Positions 39,815-48,371 of a DNA stretch of 64,000 nucleotides are shown here, in pieces (position 1 is the stretch's first letter; the number at the start of each line of letters is the position of its first letter). Both the position numbers and the translations under genes were made by a program. This DNA comes from Planktomarina temperata RCA23 (GTDB lineage Bacteria; Pseudomonadota; Alphaproteobacteria; Rhodobacterales; Rhodobacteraceae): the NCBI RefSeq assembly GCF_000738435.1, contig NZ_CP003984.1, forward strand, positions 682,001 to 746,000. The letters are read 5' to 3'. The notes under the pieces were generated by a model, which had not been told where the DNA came from, did not search any database, and was given only the letters and a program-made list of their open reading frames with translations.

Positions 39815-40963
39815 ATGAAAATAAAAGATATTCGCCTCACGCCGCTCTTTTCCAAGTTCAAGACACCCTATGTCTGGGCCATGGGCAAGAATCTTGGTCA
39901 AACAACAATCCTGGTTGAGATCGAAACGGATGCGGGCGTCGTCGGCTACGGCGAAACCGCCCCGACGATGACGTCACCAGAGGCGATCCACACGCTCTTA
40001 CTAACCGCCAAAACGGTCCTGCTGGGGCAGCCCATCACTCAAATCATCAATTTGATGAAGCAGCTCTTTACGCAAAATTTTGGACATCACTACGCCAGCC
40101 AATCTCATCCAAGAATAGGCAATATTGCGTTTGCGGGTGTTGAATTGGCCCTTTGGGATGCACTTGGCAAATCGGTGGGCCTGCCAGTTCATGCCCTGTT
40201 GGGTGGGAAGATCCATGACACGGTGAGTTTCATGGGGTTTGTCCAGGGAGACAGTACGGAAGAGGTTGCAGCACATGCCGGTCAGTTGGCGCAGGACGGC
40301 TTTGAAGTGATTTACCTCAAGGCCGGATACACCAACGAGAAAGATATGGCCAATGTCGAAGCTGTTAGAAATGCAATTGGCAACAAGCGACTTCGCATCG
40401 ACCCGAATGAGGCCTGGGACTTGATGGAGGCCCAGGTGATGATCAATAAGCTCGCCAAGTATGATCTCGAGATGGTTGAACAGCCGGTCTCGGCGATTGC
40501 CGGCGTTCCGGCATTGAAGGCATTGAAACAATCCTGCGCAGTCCCAATTGCTGCCGACCAGTCCGTGTTCACACTAGAGGAGGCTCACTCGATGTGCTCC
40601 AGCGGTGCGGTAAGCCTGCTGACTGTGGGTCTGCACGAAACTGGAGGTATTCTTGGGTTCCGCCGCGTTGCTGCGATAGCTCAGGTGTTCGACATCAACG
40701 TGTGTATTCACGGTGTTTGGGAGACCGGAATTACCACCTGCGCCTCGATACAAGCTGCGTCGGGTGTTCCTAATTTGGATGATGGCAATCAGATCATGTG
40801 GCAGCTCCTGCAAGAGGACATCGTCGAAAGCCCGGATCTGGCGCCAAATGTCGGGAAAATTCCGGTCATGTCCGCCCCTGGTCTTGGATTTACCCTGAAC
40901 GAGGACGCCGTTGGTCGGGCCGCAGAAGCCTACGACAAGAAGAATGGTTTGGAGGTAACATGA
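39815..40963 (+). CDS. Enolase-superfamily enzyme (MR/MLE type) with atypical catalytic residues
   Basis: This is a 382-residue enolase-superfamily enzyme. Metal ligands are clear: 'LRIDPNEAW' (Asp), 'MVEQPV' (Glu) and 'PIAADQSV' (Asp). However, the usual KxK on strand 2 reads 'IYLKAGY', keeping only the second lysine, and the strand-6 lysine of muconate cycloisomerases is replaced ('LLTVGLHETGG'). A histidine is present in 'VCIHGVWETG'. It could be a racemase or dehydratase for an imino or amino acid derivative. The true substrate is unknown. It follows the DadA-like gene and overlaps the next start by 4 bases. Confidence 0.88.
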   Translation: MKIKDIRLTPLFSKFKTPYVWAMGKNLGQTTILVEIETDAGVVGYGETAPTMTSPEAIHTLLLTAKTVLLGQPITQIINLMKQLFTQNFGHHYASQSHPRIGNIAFAGVELALWDALGKSVGLPVHALLGGKIHDTVSFMGFVQGDSTEEVAAHAGQLAQDGFEVIYLKAGYTNEKDMANVEAVRNAIGNKRLRIDPNEAWDLMEAQVMINKLAKYDLEMVEQPVSAIAGVPALKALKQSCAVPIAADQSVFTLEEAHSMCSSGAVSLLTVGLHETGGILGFRRVAAIAQVFDINVCIHGVWETGITTCASIQAASGVPNLDDGNQIMWQLLQEDIVESPDLAPNVGKIPVMSAPGLGFTLNEDAVGRAAEAYDKKNGLEVT

Positions 40964-41874
40964 TAGCATTGCAAGACAATTCACCTGCGGTCGTATCGCC
41001 CGGCATTTATCCAATGCTCTATGCGTTCTTTGACGATCGCGGTGTATTGCGCCAGGATCCGTTTTGGCGTCAGGTGGATGCGGCTTTGGGCACCCAGGCC
41101 GCCGGGGTGGCGATTCTGGGGCTGGGTACGGAGGTCTCGAAGCTGACATTCGATGAGCGCATCGAGGTCCTTGAAGTCGTCGCGGAGCGCATTGAAGGAC
41201 GCAAACCGCTCTTGGCGACCGTCTATGGCGATACGATCACCGAGCAGATTGAGTTTTCGAAGCGAGCAATTCAAAGCGGCGCGTCGGCACTGATGCTTCA
41301 GCCTCCCTCGCAGAAAATGGACGATGCAAAGTTGGTGGGCTTCTTCTCCGAGATTATCTCGGCGGTCGATTGCCCGGTTGGGATTCAGAACGCGCCGGAG
41401 TTCCTTGGCTTCGGACTAAGCAACCAGAGCTTGATCGCGCTTGCGAATGACCACGAAAATTTCACCATCGCGAAACTGGAATGCGACGCCGTCAATCTTG
41501 AGTCTGTCGCGTCAGAGCTCGGGGATAGCGTGATGCTTTTCAATGGTCGCTGCGGACTGGAATTACCTGACAACCTGCGCGCGGGTGCCAGTGGGCTGAT
41601 CCCGGCGATTGATACGGTAGATAAGACCAGCGAAATTTTCGCTGAATTCACTGCTGGGACCGAAGAGCGGGCCGATAAGCTATATGCCGACCTATTGCCG
41701 GTTCTCTGCTTTATCATGCAGGGAATTCCACATTTCTTGACCTATGGAAAGATGCTGGCCGCAGCGCGTTTGGGAATTGAGCTTGGCGGCAGCCGAGAAC
41801 CCTCATTGCCAACGACTGATTTCGGCGCAGCATGCATCCGCCGGTTCTCGAAACACTTGGGACCGTTGAATTGA
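40960..41874 (+). CDS. DapA/DHDPS-family lyase (second copy type)
   Basis: The 304-residue protein of the Schiff-base aldolase/dehydratase barrel family starts at ATG 40960, whose ATGA overlaps the preceding stop. It shows the Schiff-base lysine in 'FTIAKLECDA', 'ALMLQPPSQ' at the tyrosine position (Tyr not present in the usual 'PPYY'), and 'GIQNAPEFLG'. In hydroxyproline pathways a member of this family deaminates pyrroline-4-hydroxy-2-carboxylate to 2-oxoglutarate semialdehyde; that role is plausible here. Sequence is clearly different from the enzyme at 32972-33886. Confidence 0.85.
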   Translation: MIALQDNSPAVVSPGIYPMLYAFFDDRGVLRQDPFWRQVDAALGTQAAGVAILGLGTEVSKLTFDERIEVLEVVAERIEGRKPLLATVYGDTITEQIEFSKRAIQSGASALMLQPPSQKMDDAKLVGFFSEIISAVDCPVGIQNAPEFLGFGLSNQSLIALANDHENFTIAKLECDAVNLESVASELGDSVMLFNGRCGLELPDNLRAGASGLIPAIDTVDKTSEIFAEFTAGTEERADKLYADLLPVLCFIMQGIPHFLTYGKMLAAARLGIELGGSREPSLPTTDFGAACIRRFSKHLGPLN

Positions 41875-41932
41875 GATATTCCGCAACATCACCCGCCATA
41901 AACAATGGCCCAGACACCAAAAGAAGAAAGTC

Positions 41933-41995
41933 ATGAATAATACTGCGCTACACAATTCGATTTCGTTCCGTGCCCGGCTGAGGAGGCTTTTCTAA
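41933..41995 (+). pseudogene. N-terminal remnant of an aminotransferase gene
   Basis: The frame from ATG 41933 encodes 'MNNTALHNSISFRARL' and then a stop (41993-41995). This mirrors the N-terminus of the aminotransferase at 26007 ('MDNTTLLNSISYRARA'). Only ~16 codons survive. The deletion brought them next to an AGGAGG box (41981-41986) and the ATG of the reductase gene, which overlaps the stop by one base (TAATG). Confidence 0.65.
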
Positions 41996-43005
41996 TGACC
42001 GTCGTAAACCTATCGCTGAGTGAGATACATGATCTCGCACTAGAAGCATTCACCCAAAATGGATGCGACCCTCAAAACGCCGGGGCCCTGACCCGGACGG
42101 TTGTTGCTGCTGAGCGAGACGGGTCTCATTCCCACGGCTTGTTCAGGGTGCCCGGATATGTGGCATCCCTACGTAGTGGGAAGGTCAACGGCGCCGCCGA
42201 TCCGCAGATTTCCAACAAATCACCTGTAATTGTTAACGCGAATGGCGACGATGGGTATGCCCCCTTGGCAATCGAGCGAGGTATTCCAGCGCTGGCGAAA
42301 GCAGCGAGTGAGTTCGGTATCGCAGTAATGACTCTTACCCACACGCATCATTTTGCCGCCCTTTGGCCAGAAGTTGAGGCATTGGCCGAACAAAATTTGG
42401 CAGGGATGGCTTGTGTAAGTTATATGCCAAATGTCGCACCACATGGTTCAAACAAGCCTTTATTTGGTACCAATCCGCTCGCTTTTGCCTGGCCACGGAA
42501 AAACAAACCACCATTTGTATTCGACATGGCAACCTCCGCAATGGCAGGCGGCGATGTTGCAATTGCCGCAAGAGATGGCCATTCGGTCCCCCTTGGAACC
42601 GGATTGGATGAAAATGGCAATGAAACCACCGATCCGGCAGCAATCTTGAAAGGCGTGTTGCTTCCCTTCGGAGGGCACAAGGGTTCTGCTATTGCAACGA
42701 TGGTTGAACTCTTGGCGGCTGGTGCGACCGGTGAACGGTTTAGCTTTGAAGCGCAAGATGCCGACAACGGTGATGGTGGCCCTCCCCGTGGGGGAGAGTT
42801 TTTCCTGGCATTTTCGCCATCACTACTGGCCGGTGAAGGTTGGGAGGACCATTGCGAAAAGTTTTTTGACAAATACGAGGCAATTCCGGGATCGCGTCTG
42901 CCGGGCGCAAGGCGCCACAACAACCGCAGTGATACAACCAACCGTGCCATAGACGCGAAACTTATCGCCACAATTCAAGAGCTTTGTAGTCGTCCCGATT
43001 CGTGA
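41995..43005 (+). CDS. dpkA: Delta1-piperideine/pyrroline-2-carboxylate reductase, Ldh/YlbC family
   Basis: The 336-residue member of the malate/L-lactate dehydrogenase-2 family shares the DpkA blocks: 'AAERDGSHSHGLFRVPGYVASL', 'HHFAALWPEVEALAEQ', 'APHGSNKPLFGTNPLAF', 'FDMATSAMAGGDV' and 'LPFGGHKGSAIATMVELL'. DpkA enzymes reduce the cyclic imines Pyr2C and Pip2C to L-proline and L-pipecolate with NADPH. The preceding oxidase, lyase and enolase-superfamily genes fit breakdown of a proline- or pipecolate-like compound. Translation starts at ATG 41995 behind AGGAGG. Confidence 0.85.
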   Translation: MTVVNLSLSEIHDLALEAFTQNGCDPQNAGALTRTVVAAERDGSHSHGLFRVPGYVASLRSGKVNGAADPQISNKSPVIVNANGDDGYAPLAIERGIPALAKAASEFGIAVMTLTHTHHFAALWPEVEALAEQNLAGMACVSYMPNVAPHGSNKPLFGTNPLAFAWPRKNKPPFVFDMATSAMAGGDVAIAARDGHSVPLGTGLDENGNETTDPAAILKGVLLPFGGHKGSAIATMVELLAAGATGERFSFEAQDADNGDGGPPRGGEFFLAFSPSLLAGEGWEDHCEKFFDKYEAIPGSRLPGARRHNNRSDTTNRAIDAKLIATIQELCSRPDS

Positions 43006-43051
43006 ATCAGGCACAAGATTGCCATTGGGTTGCCTGAGTTACCTTTTAGAG

Positions 43052-43134
43052 CGTGTCGCGTTTGATCGCGTTCACCCGCCCGATACGCAAGTATCGGGCA
43101 CGCGTCCGCCCACCCGGGCGAACGCCCAGCACTG
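43052..43134. repeat. Dispersed ~85-bp repeat with internal hairpins (copy 2)
   Basis: This counterpart of 34081-34165 contains the perfect arms CCCGATAC/GTATCGGG around GCAA, and a second stem built on GTCCGCCC...GGGCGAAC. It is placed downstream of the dpkA-like gene, so it could end that transcript. A mobile REP-like sequence is the alternative. Confidence 0.8.
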
Positions 43135-43189
43135 TAAGCGATACTTGAACTGCGACTTCTATTGGCGTTGAAGGCGATTGACGAATTGA

Positions 43190-43207
43190 AAGTTAATCGA
43201 TTAACTA
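43190..43207 (+). promoter_or_regulatory. LacI-type operator upstream of soxB
   Basis: AAGTTAATCGATTAACTA matches 17 of 18 bases of the palindrome in front of the TRAP genes. It lies 100 bases before the soxB start. The shared site places the TRAP operon and the sox operon under one regulator, presumably the frameshifted LacI-family protein. Confidence 0.8.
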
Positions 43208-43307
43208 TCAGCATTAAGCGTTCCAGAACATGGGATTCGGCATTGCCCCCATCAGCGTTGAAACTGACCGGTTCCACGAACTGGGTGCCATAAAGGAAAA
43301 GAATGCC

Positions 43308-44555
43308 ATGAGCTACTCAGGGCTAAGAGTCATCAGAGAGGCCTTGAATGGCCAAAGAGGTTGGAAGCCTGCTTGGCGCAATCCGGAACCCAAGCCCAAT
43401 TACGACATCATTGTCATTGGCGGCGGAGGCCACGGGTTGGCCACTGCACATTACCTGGTGACGAAATATGGCGAGAAAAGCATCGCAGTGGTCGAAAAAG
43501 GCTGGATTGGGTCCGGCAATGCCGGGCGTAACACGACAATTGTGCGTGGTGACTACACTTTGCCTCCAAATACCCGCTTCTATGATCACAGTGTTGGCCT
43601 GTGGGAAAAGATGGAGCGGGAGTTGAACTTCAATGTCATGCACTCACAGCGTGGCGTGCTGTTCCTGCACCACAACGACGCGGAGAGGGACGACCACTAT
43701 CGCAAAACCAACATCATGCGGATGCAAGGCACAGATGGCGAGATTTTGGGGCCTGAGAAGCTGCGCAAGATGTACCCCTCGATGAATTTCGACGGACGTT
43801 TCCCTATCACGGGTGCCTATCTTCACCGGCGCGGCGGCACCGCCCGCCATGACGCAGTGGTCTGGGGATATGCGCGGTCGGCCGACAGGCGCGGAGTAGA
43901 TATCCTTCAAAATTGCGAAGTGACGGGGTTCCGGATTGAGCAAGGTAAGGTCTTGGGGATTGAGACAACCCACGGGTTCATCGGCGCAAAGAAGGTTGGT
44001 GTCTCGGTAGCTGGAAATACCAGCCGAGTGATGGACATGGCAGGCATTCGCACCCCAATCGAAAGCCATGTTCTTCAGGCTTTCGTGTCTGAAGGGCTGA
44101 AGCCCATCATTCCCGGCCAAGTCAATTATGGCGCAGGTCACTTCTATATTTCGCAGTCGGACAAAGGCGGCCTGGTTATGGGAGGCGACCTGGATAAGTA
44201 CAATTCCTGCGCGCAGCGGGGCAACCTGCCGGTCTTTGAATCGGTGATTGAAGCCGCTGTGACCTTGTTCCCAATGCTGTCGCGCGCTCGTCTTTTGCGG
44301 GCATGGGGCGGTTTGCAGGATATGACCATGGATGGCCATGCGGTGATCGACGAAACGCCGATCAAGGGTCTCTATTTGAACGGCGGCTGGTGCTACGGCG
44401 GATTCAAAGCAACACCCGCAGCCGGCGAATGCTTTGCTCATCTTCTAAGCACCGAACAGCCGCATGAACTTGCCAAGCCCTATCGTCTTGACCGGTTCCG
44501 GACCGGCTACCTGCTTGATGAAAAGGGCCAAGGCCCGAACCCGAACCGGCAGTAA
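43308..44555 (+). CDS. soxB: Sarcosine oxidase-type subunit beta
   Basis: The 415-residue FAD protein has 'IIVIGGGGHGLATAHYL', 'RNTTIVRGDY', the covalent-flavin region 'HRRGGTARHDAVVWGYARSADRRGVDI' and 'GGWCYGGFKATPAAGE' near the end. It carries the amine-oxidising FAD site of the heterotetramer and the interface FMN. ATG 43308 gives the family N-terminus ('MSYSGLRVIREALNG'); an AAAGGAAAAG stretch precedes it. It is the first gene of a soxBDAG operon with an upstream LacI-type palindrome. Confidence 0.9.
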   Translation: MSYSGLRVIREALNGQRGWKPAWRNPEPKPNYDIIVIGGGGHGLATAHYLVTKYGEKSIAVVEKGWIGSGNAGRNTTIVRGDYTLPPNTRFYDHSVGLWEKMERELNFNVMHSQRGVLFLHHNDAERDDHYRKTNIMRMQGTDGEILGPEKLRKMYPSMNFDGRFPITGAYLHRRGGTARHDAVVWGYARSADRRGVDILQNCEVTGFRIEQGKVLGIETTHGFIGAKKVGVSVAGNTSRVMDMAGIRTPIESHVLQAFVSEGLKPIIPGQVNYGAGHFYISQSDKGGLVMGGDLDKYNSCAQRGNLPVFESVIEAAVTLFPMLSRARLLRAWGGLQDMTMDGHAVIDETPIKGLYLNGGWCYGGFKATPAAGECFAHLLSTEQPHELAKPYRLDRFRTGYLLDEKGQGPNPNRQ

Positions 44556-44566
44556 GGAGCGGTCAA

Positions 44567-44854
44567 ATGATTATCAATCACCCTCTTTTGGGGCCGCGTG
44601 ACCGGCAGGAATTCACCTATCTCGGTGATGCTTGCCTGATTGACCGCCCCGGCTGGCAGGCCGAGGACGCGATGGATCAGTTTTTCGAATACGTCTACCT
44701 GCGTGATGATCCAGCCGGGGAGCACCGCGAGCTTTGGTATCACGAGCATGGCGACCGCTCGTGGCTGGTCGTAACACGCAACACGGTGACGCATGAAATC
44801 ACTAATGTCGAACTGGCCAGCGATGTGGCCCGCAAGCAGGGGCGCAGCAAATGA
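44567..44854 (+). CDS. soxD: Sarcosine oxidase-type subunit delta lacking the zinc cysteines
   Basis: The 95-residue protein keeps the delta-subunit frame ('LGPRDRQEFTYLGDA', 'YVYLRDDPAGEHRELWYHEHGDRSWLVVTRNTVTHEI'). The structural zinc site of known delta subunits (two Cys in a CPxCG motif, a His and a third Cys) is altered: the motif reads 'NHPLLG', the His is kept, and the last Cys is Asp in 'HGDRSW'. It is therefore a divergent tetrameric oxidase subunit. It lies 11 bases after soxB, and its stop overlaps soxA by 4 bases. Confidence 0.85.
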   Translation: MIINHPLLGPRDRQEFTYLGDACLIDRPGWQAEDAMDQFFEYVYLRDDPAGEHRELWYHEHGDRSWLVVTRNTVTHEITNVELASDVARKQGRSK

Positions 44855-47808
44855 CCCAATCCAACCGTTTGAATGGCGGCCTGATCAACCGTGGAAAGCC
44901 ACTGAACTTTAATTTCGATGGGCGTACCTATCAGGGGTATGAGGGCGACACGCTTGCGTCTGCCCTGATGGCCAATGGCGTGCGTTTCCTGGGTCGATCG
45001 TTCAAGTATCACCGTCCGCGTGGTATCTTCACCGCTGGTTCCGAGGAGCCAAACGCGCTGGTCGAATTGCGCAGTGGAGCCCGGCAGGAACCAAACACAC
45101 GCGCTACAGTAGCGGAGCTGTACGAAGGGCTGGTTGCTTGCTCACAGAACTACAAGGGCAGCTTACGTTACGACCTGCTTGCCCTGAACGATTTGTTCTC
45201 GGATATTCTGAGCGCCGGTTTCTATTACAAGACGTTCATGTGGCCGGCGGCTTTCTGGGAGAAAGTCTATGAACCCATCATCCGCTCAGCTGCAGGCCTT
45301 GGTCGCCTGTCTGGGGAAGATGACCCGGATGAATATGAAAAGGGCTTTCTCCATTGCGATCTGCTGGTGATTGGGGGTGGGCCCGCTGGCCTGATGGCAG
45401 CACTGACCGCGGGCCGTGCAGGCGCAAACGTCATCCTCGCGGATGAAGATTGCCGTTTTGGCGGGCGCCTGAACGTCGAACAGGAAGATGTCGACGGAAA
45501 GCCTGCGGTCGAATGGGTTGAGCAGGCTGTGGCCGAGCTAACCGCGATGGACAATGTGCGCCTAATGCCGCGAAGCACGGCGATGGGGGCCTTTGACCAC
45601 GGGATTTACGGTGTGGTCGAACGGGTGCAGGACCATCTGCACACCCCTGTGGAAGGCAAGCCGCGGCAGACATTGTGGCGGGTATATTCCAAGCGCGCGA
45701 TCCTTTGTGCCGGGGCAACCGAGCGTCCAATTGTTTTCCCGGACAACGACCGTCCGGGGGTGATGCTGGCAGGATCGATGCGGGCCTATGCCAACCGCTG
45801 GGCTGCGACGCCCGCGCGGATGGTGGCGGTCTTCACCAACAATGATGATGGCCATCGCACTGCGGTAGACCTGATGGCAAAAGGTGTTGATGTCACAGCT
45901 ATCGTCGATGCCCGGCTGGATGCGCCGACACTGACGGGTGTGCGACTGATCAGTGGCGCGCATGTTATCGGCACCAAGGGGCGGCATGGCCTGAGCAGCA
46001 TCCGGGTCCGTCAAGCGGATGGCCGCGAGGAAACGCTAGCCTGTGGCGCCTTGGGTGTGTCTGGCGGCTGGAATCCCAACGTCCACCTGACCTGCCACCA
46101 GGGCGGCCGGCCTGTCTGGAATGAGAGTATTGCAGCTTTCGTTCCCGGCCAGAACATCCCAGTTGGCATGTCGGTGGCGGGGGCGGCCAAAGGCCTGTTT
46201 TCGACTGAAGACGCATTGCGCAGCGGGGCGGAAGAAGCCTTGGCTGCACTGGAAATCCTGGGTATCGCCGCCAGCGCATTGAAGCTGCCGCGCGCCGTTA
46301 ACAGCGCCTATAACCTCCAGCCACTTTACCATGTGCCCCATGGCAAGGGCCGGGCCTGGCTGGACCTGCAGAACGACGTGACCGTCAAGGACGTTAAGCT
46401 GGCACATCAGGAGAACTACCGATCGGTCGAGCATCTCAAACGCTACACTACTCTCGGCATGGGCACTGACCAAGGCAAGACTGCTAATGTCAATGCTTTG
46501 GCAATAATGGCCGAGCTGACCGGCAAATCGATCCCCGAAACGGGAACGACAATTTTCCGGCCGCCCTACACACCAGTTACACTGGGCACAATCGGCGGGC
46601 GTACGGTGGGCAAACACTTCCACCCGACGCGTGAAACCCCGACTGACAAATGGGCCAGGGAACACAATGCGCCCTTTGACATTGCCGGCGACTGGATGCG
46701 GGCGCGTTGGTTTCCGCAACCGGGCGAAACCCATTGGCGACAGTCCGCTGACCGAGAGGCCTGTAACGTGCGAAAGAATGTGGGTATCTGCGATGTGACC
46801 ACACTGGGAAAAATTGACGTTCAGGGCGCGGATGCCGCGTCATTCTTGAACAGGGTCTATGCCAATGGTTTTGCTAAGCTGGCAGTTGGTAAGGTGCGCT
46901 ATGGCATCATGCTGCGCGAAGATGGCGCCTGTTACGATGACGGCACCGCTGCACGATTGGCGGAAGAACACTTCGTCATCACGACCACAACAGCCAATGC
47001 CGGGGCGGTTCTGAGAAACATGGAATTTGCCCGTCAATGCTTGTGGCCGGACATGGACGTACAGCTGATCTCGACCACAGAGGCTTGGGCGCAGTATGCC
47101 ATCGCTGGACCGAAATCGCGCGAACTGCTGCAGAGGATTGTGGATTCCGAGTTTGATATCTCAAACGAGGCATTCCCGTTCATGGCCTGCGATTCCGTGA
47201 CGCTGTGCGGCGGCCTGAGGGCACGCCTGTTTCGGATCTCATTCTCGGGCGAGCTGGCCTACGAGCTGGCTGTTCCCACCCGTTATGGTGATGCGCTGTG
47301 GCGCCGAATGCTAGAGTTGGGGCAAGATCTTGGAGTAGCTCCCTATGGTCTTGAGGCGCTCGACATCATGCGCATTGAGAAAGGCCACCCGACGGGTCGC
47401 GAACTCGACGGCAGGGCCACCGCACTGATGCTGGGTATGGGGCGCATGGTATCCCGCAAAAAAGACAGCATCGGCAGTACACTGGACCAGCGGGAGGGGC
47501 TGACTGATCCCAATGGATTGCGCCTTGTCGGCCTGAAGCCCGTGAACCAAAGCGAAGTGATAACCGCCGGTTCCCAGTTGGTGAATGAAACTGCGCCTGT
47601 TCAGATCGACAGCGAACAGGGGCATGTGACATCAGCCTGTATCTCGCCGCATCTGGGGCACTCCATCGGAATGGCCTATCTCAAAGGCGGTGATCAGCGC
47701 ATGGGCGAGATTATCCGCGTGGTCGATCCCGTGCGGGGAACCGATGTAAAGGTTCAGGTCATTTCCACTCACTTTTTTGACCCCGAAGGAGGGCGCTTGC
47801 GTGCTTAA
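44851..47808 (+). CDS. soxA: Sarcosine oxidase-type subunit alpha
   Basis: The 985-residue multidomain flavoprotein has an N-terminal 2Fe-2S-fold-like Fer2_4 domain ('FDGRTYQGYEGDTLASALMANG'), an NAD-binding pyridine-nucleotide oxidoreductase domain ('LLVIGGGPAGLMAALTAGRAG', 'CAGATERPIVFPDNDRPGVM') and a C-terminal glycine-cleavage-T-like folate domain ('VGICDVTTLGKIDVQGADA', 'YGLEALDIMRIEKGHPTGREL'). In sarcosine oxidase, formaldehyde from N-demethylation is transferred to tetrahydrofolate here. The presence of the T-domain implies an N-methyl substrate. The start overlaps soxD (ATGA). Confidence 0.93.
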   Translation: MTQSNRLNGGLINRGKPLNFNFDGRTYQGYEGDTLASALMANGVRFLGRSFKYHRPRGIFTAGSEEPNALVELRSGARQEPNTRATVAELYEGLVACSQNYKGSLRYDLLALNDLFSDILSAGFYYKTFMWPAAFWEKVYEPIIRSAAGLGRLSGEDDPDEYEKGFLHCDLLVIGGGPAGLMAALTAGRAGANVILADEDCRFGGRLNVEQEDVDGKPAVEWVEQAVAELTAMDNVRLMPRSTAMGAFDHGIYGVVERVQDHLHTPVEGKPRQTLWRVYSKRAILCAGATERPIVFPDNDRPGVMLAGSMRAYANRWAATPARMVAVFTNNDDGHRTAVDLMAKGVDVTAIVDARLDAPTLTGVRLISGAHVIGTKGRHGLSSIRVRQADGREETLACGALGVSGGWNPNVHLTCHQGGRPVWNESIAAFVPGQNIPVGMSVAGAAKGLFSTEDALRSGAEEALAALEILGIAASALKLPRAVNSAYNLQPLYHVPHGKGRAWLDLQNDVTVKDVKLAHQENYRSVEHLKRYTTLGMGTDQGKTANVNALAIMAELTGKSIPETGTTIFRPPYTPVTLGTIGGRTVGKHFHPTRETPTDKWAREHNAPFDIAGDWMRARWFPQPGETHWRQSADREACNVRKNVGICDVTTLGKIDVQGADAASFLNRVYANGFAKLAVGKVRYGIMLREDGACYDDGTAARLAEEHFVITTTTANAGAVLRNMEFARQCLWPDMDVQLISTTEAWAQYAIAGPKSRELLQRIVDSEFDISNEAFPFMACDSVTLCGGLRARLFRISFSGELAYELAVPTRYGDALWRRMLELGQDLGVAPYGLEALDIMRIEKGHPTGRELDGRATALMLGMGRMVSRKKDSIGSTLDQREGLTDPNGLRLVGLKPVNQSEVITAGSQLVNETAPVQIDSEQGHVTSACISPHLGHSIGMAYLKGGDQRMGEIIRVVDPVRGTDVKVQVISTHFFDPEGGRLRA

Positions 47809-48364
47809 TCTTCAAACTATCACGCCGCTTTGGGGCGAAACTCCGCGTGTCGACCGGTTCAATGGGCTAACAATCACTGAGGTTCCGAACCAGGCGCTTG
47901 CCTCGCTTGCCCTGCGCAAGGGGCGCGAGGACGAAGGCCGAAAAGCTGCCGAAGCAATGCTGGGCTTTGCTTTACCTGAGGTCGGGAGGCATGCCGCAGA
48001 GGGCTTATACGCGGCAAGCTGGTTCGCACAGGACCAGTGGCTGATCTCGGCGGAGACCTCAGAGCATGAACTCATGTCCTACCAACTCGTTGATGCAGTG
48101 GCCGGACTGGCGTCGGTGACAGAGCAAACAGATGGTTGGTGCCGTTTTGACCTGGAGGGGATGTGCCGGGGTGTGTTCGAGCGTTTGAGCGGAGTAAACT
48201 TGGCTGCTATGGAGGCTGGGAGTGCTACGCGTGCTCTTCTGGAGCATCTCAGCTGTATGGTCATCTGCTTTGAAACTGCCAGCCACTACTCGGTTCTTGG
48301 CCCTCGCTCTTACGCGCGCTCTCTGCACCATGCTTTGGTGACTGCCGCCCGTTCGGCTCTTTAA
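47801..48364 (+). CDS. soxG: Sarcosine oxidase-type subunit gamma
   Basis: The 187-residue protein has the weakly conserved gamma pattern ('LASLALRKGREDEGRKAAEAMLG', 'FDLEGMCRGVFERLSGVNL', 'ARSLHHALVTAARS'). GTG 47801 is preferred: AAGGAGG sits 8 bases upstream inside the end of soxA, giving an 8-base overlap. It completes the soxBDAG set. Confidence 0.85.
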   Translation: MLNLQTITPLWGETPRVDRFNGLTITEVPNQALASLALRKGREDEGRKAAEAMLGFALPEVGRHAAEGLYAASWFAQDQWLISAETSEHELMSYQLVDAVAGLASVTEQTDGWCRFDLEGMCRGVFERLSGVNLAAMEAGSATRALLEHLSCMVICFETASHYSVLGPRSYARSLHHALVTAARSAL

Positions 48365-48371
48365 AAAAAGC

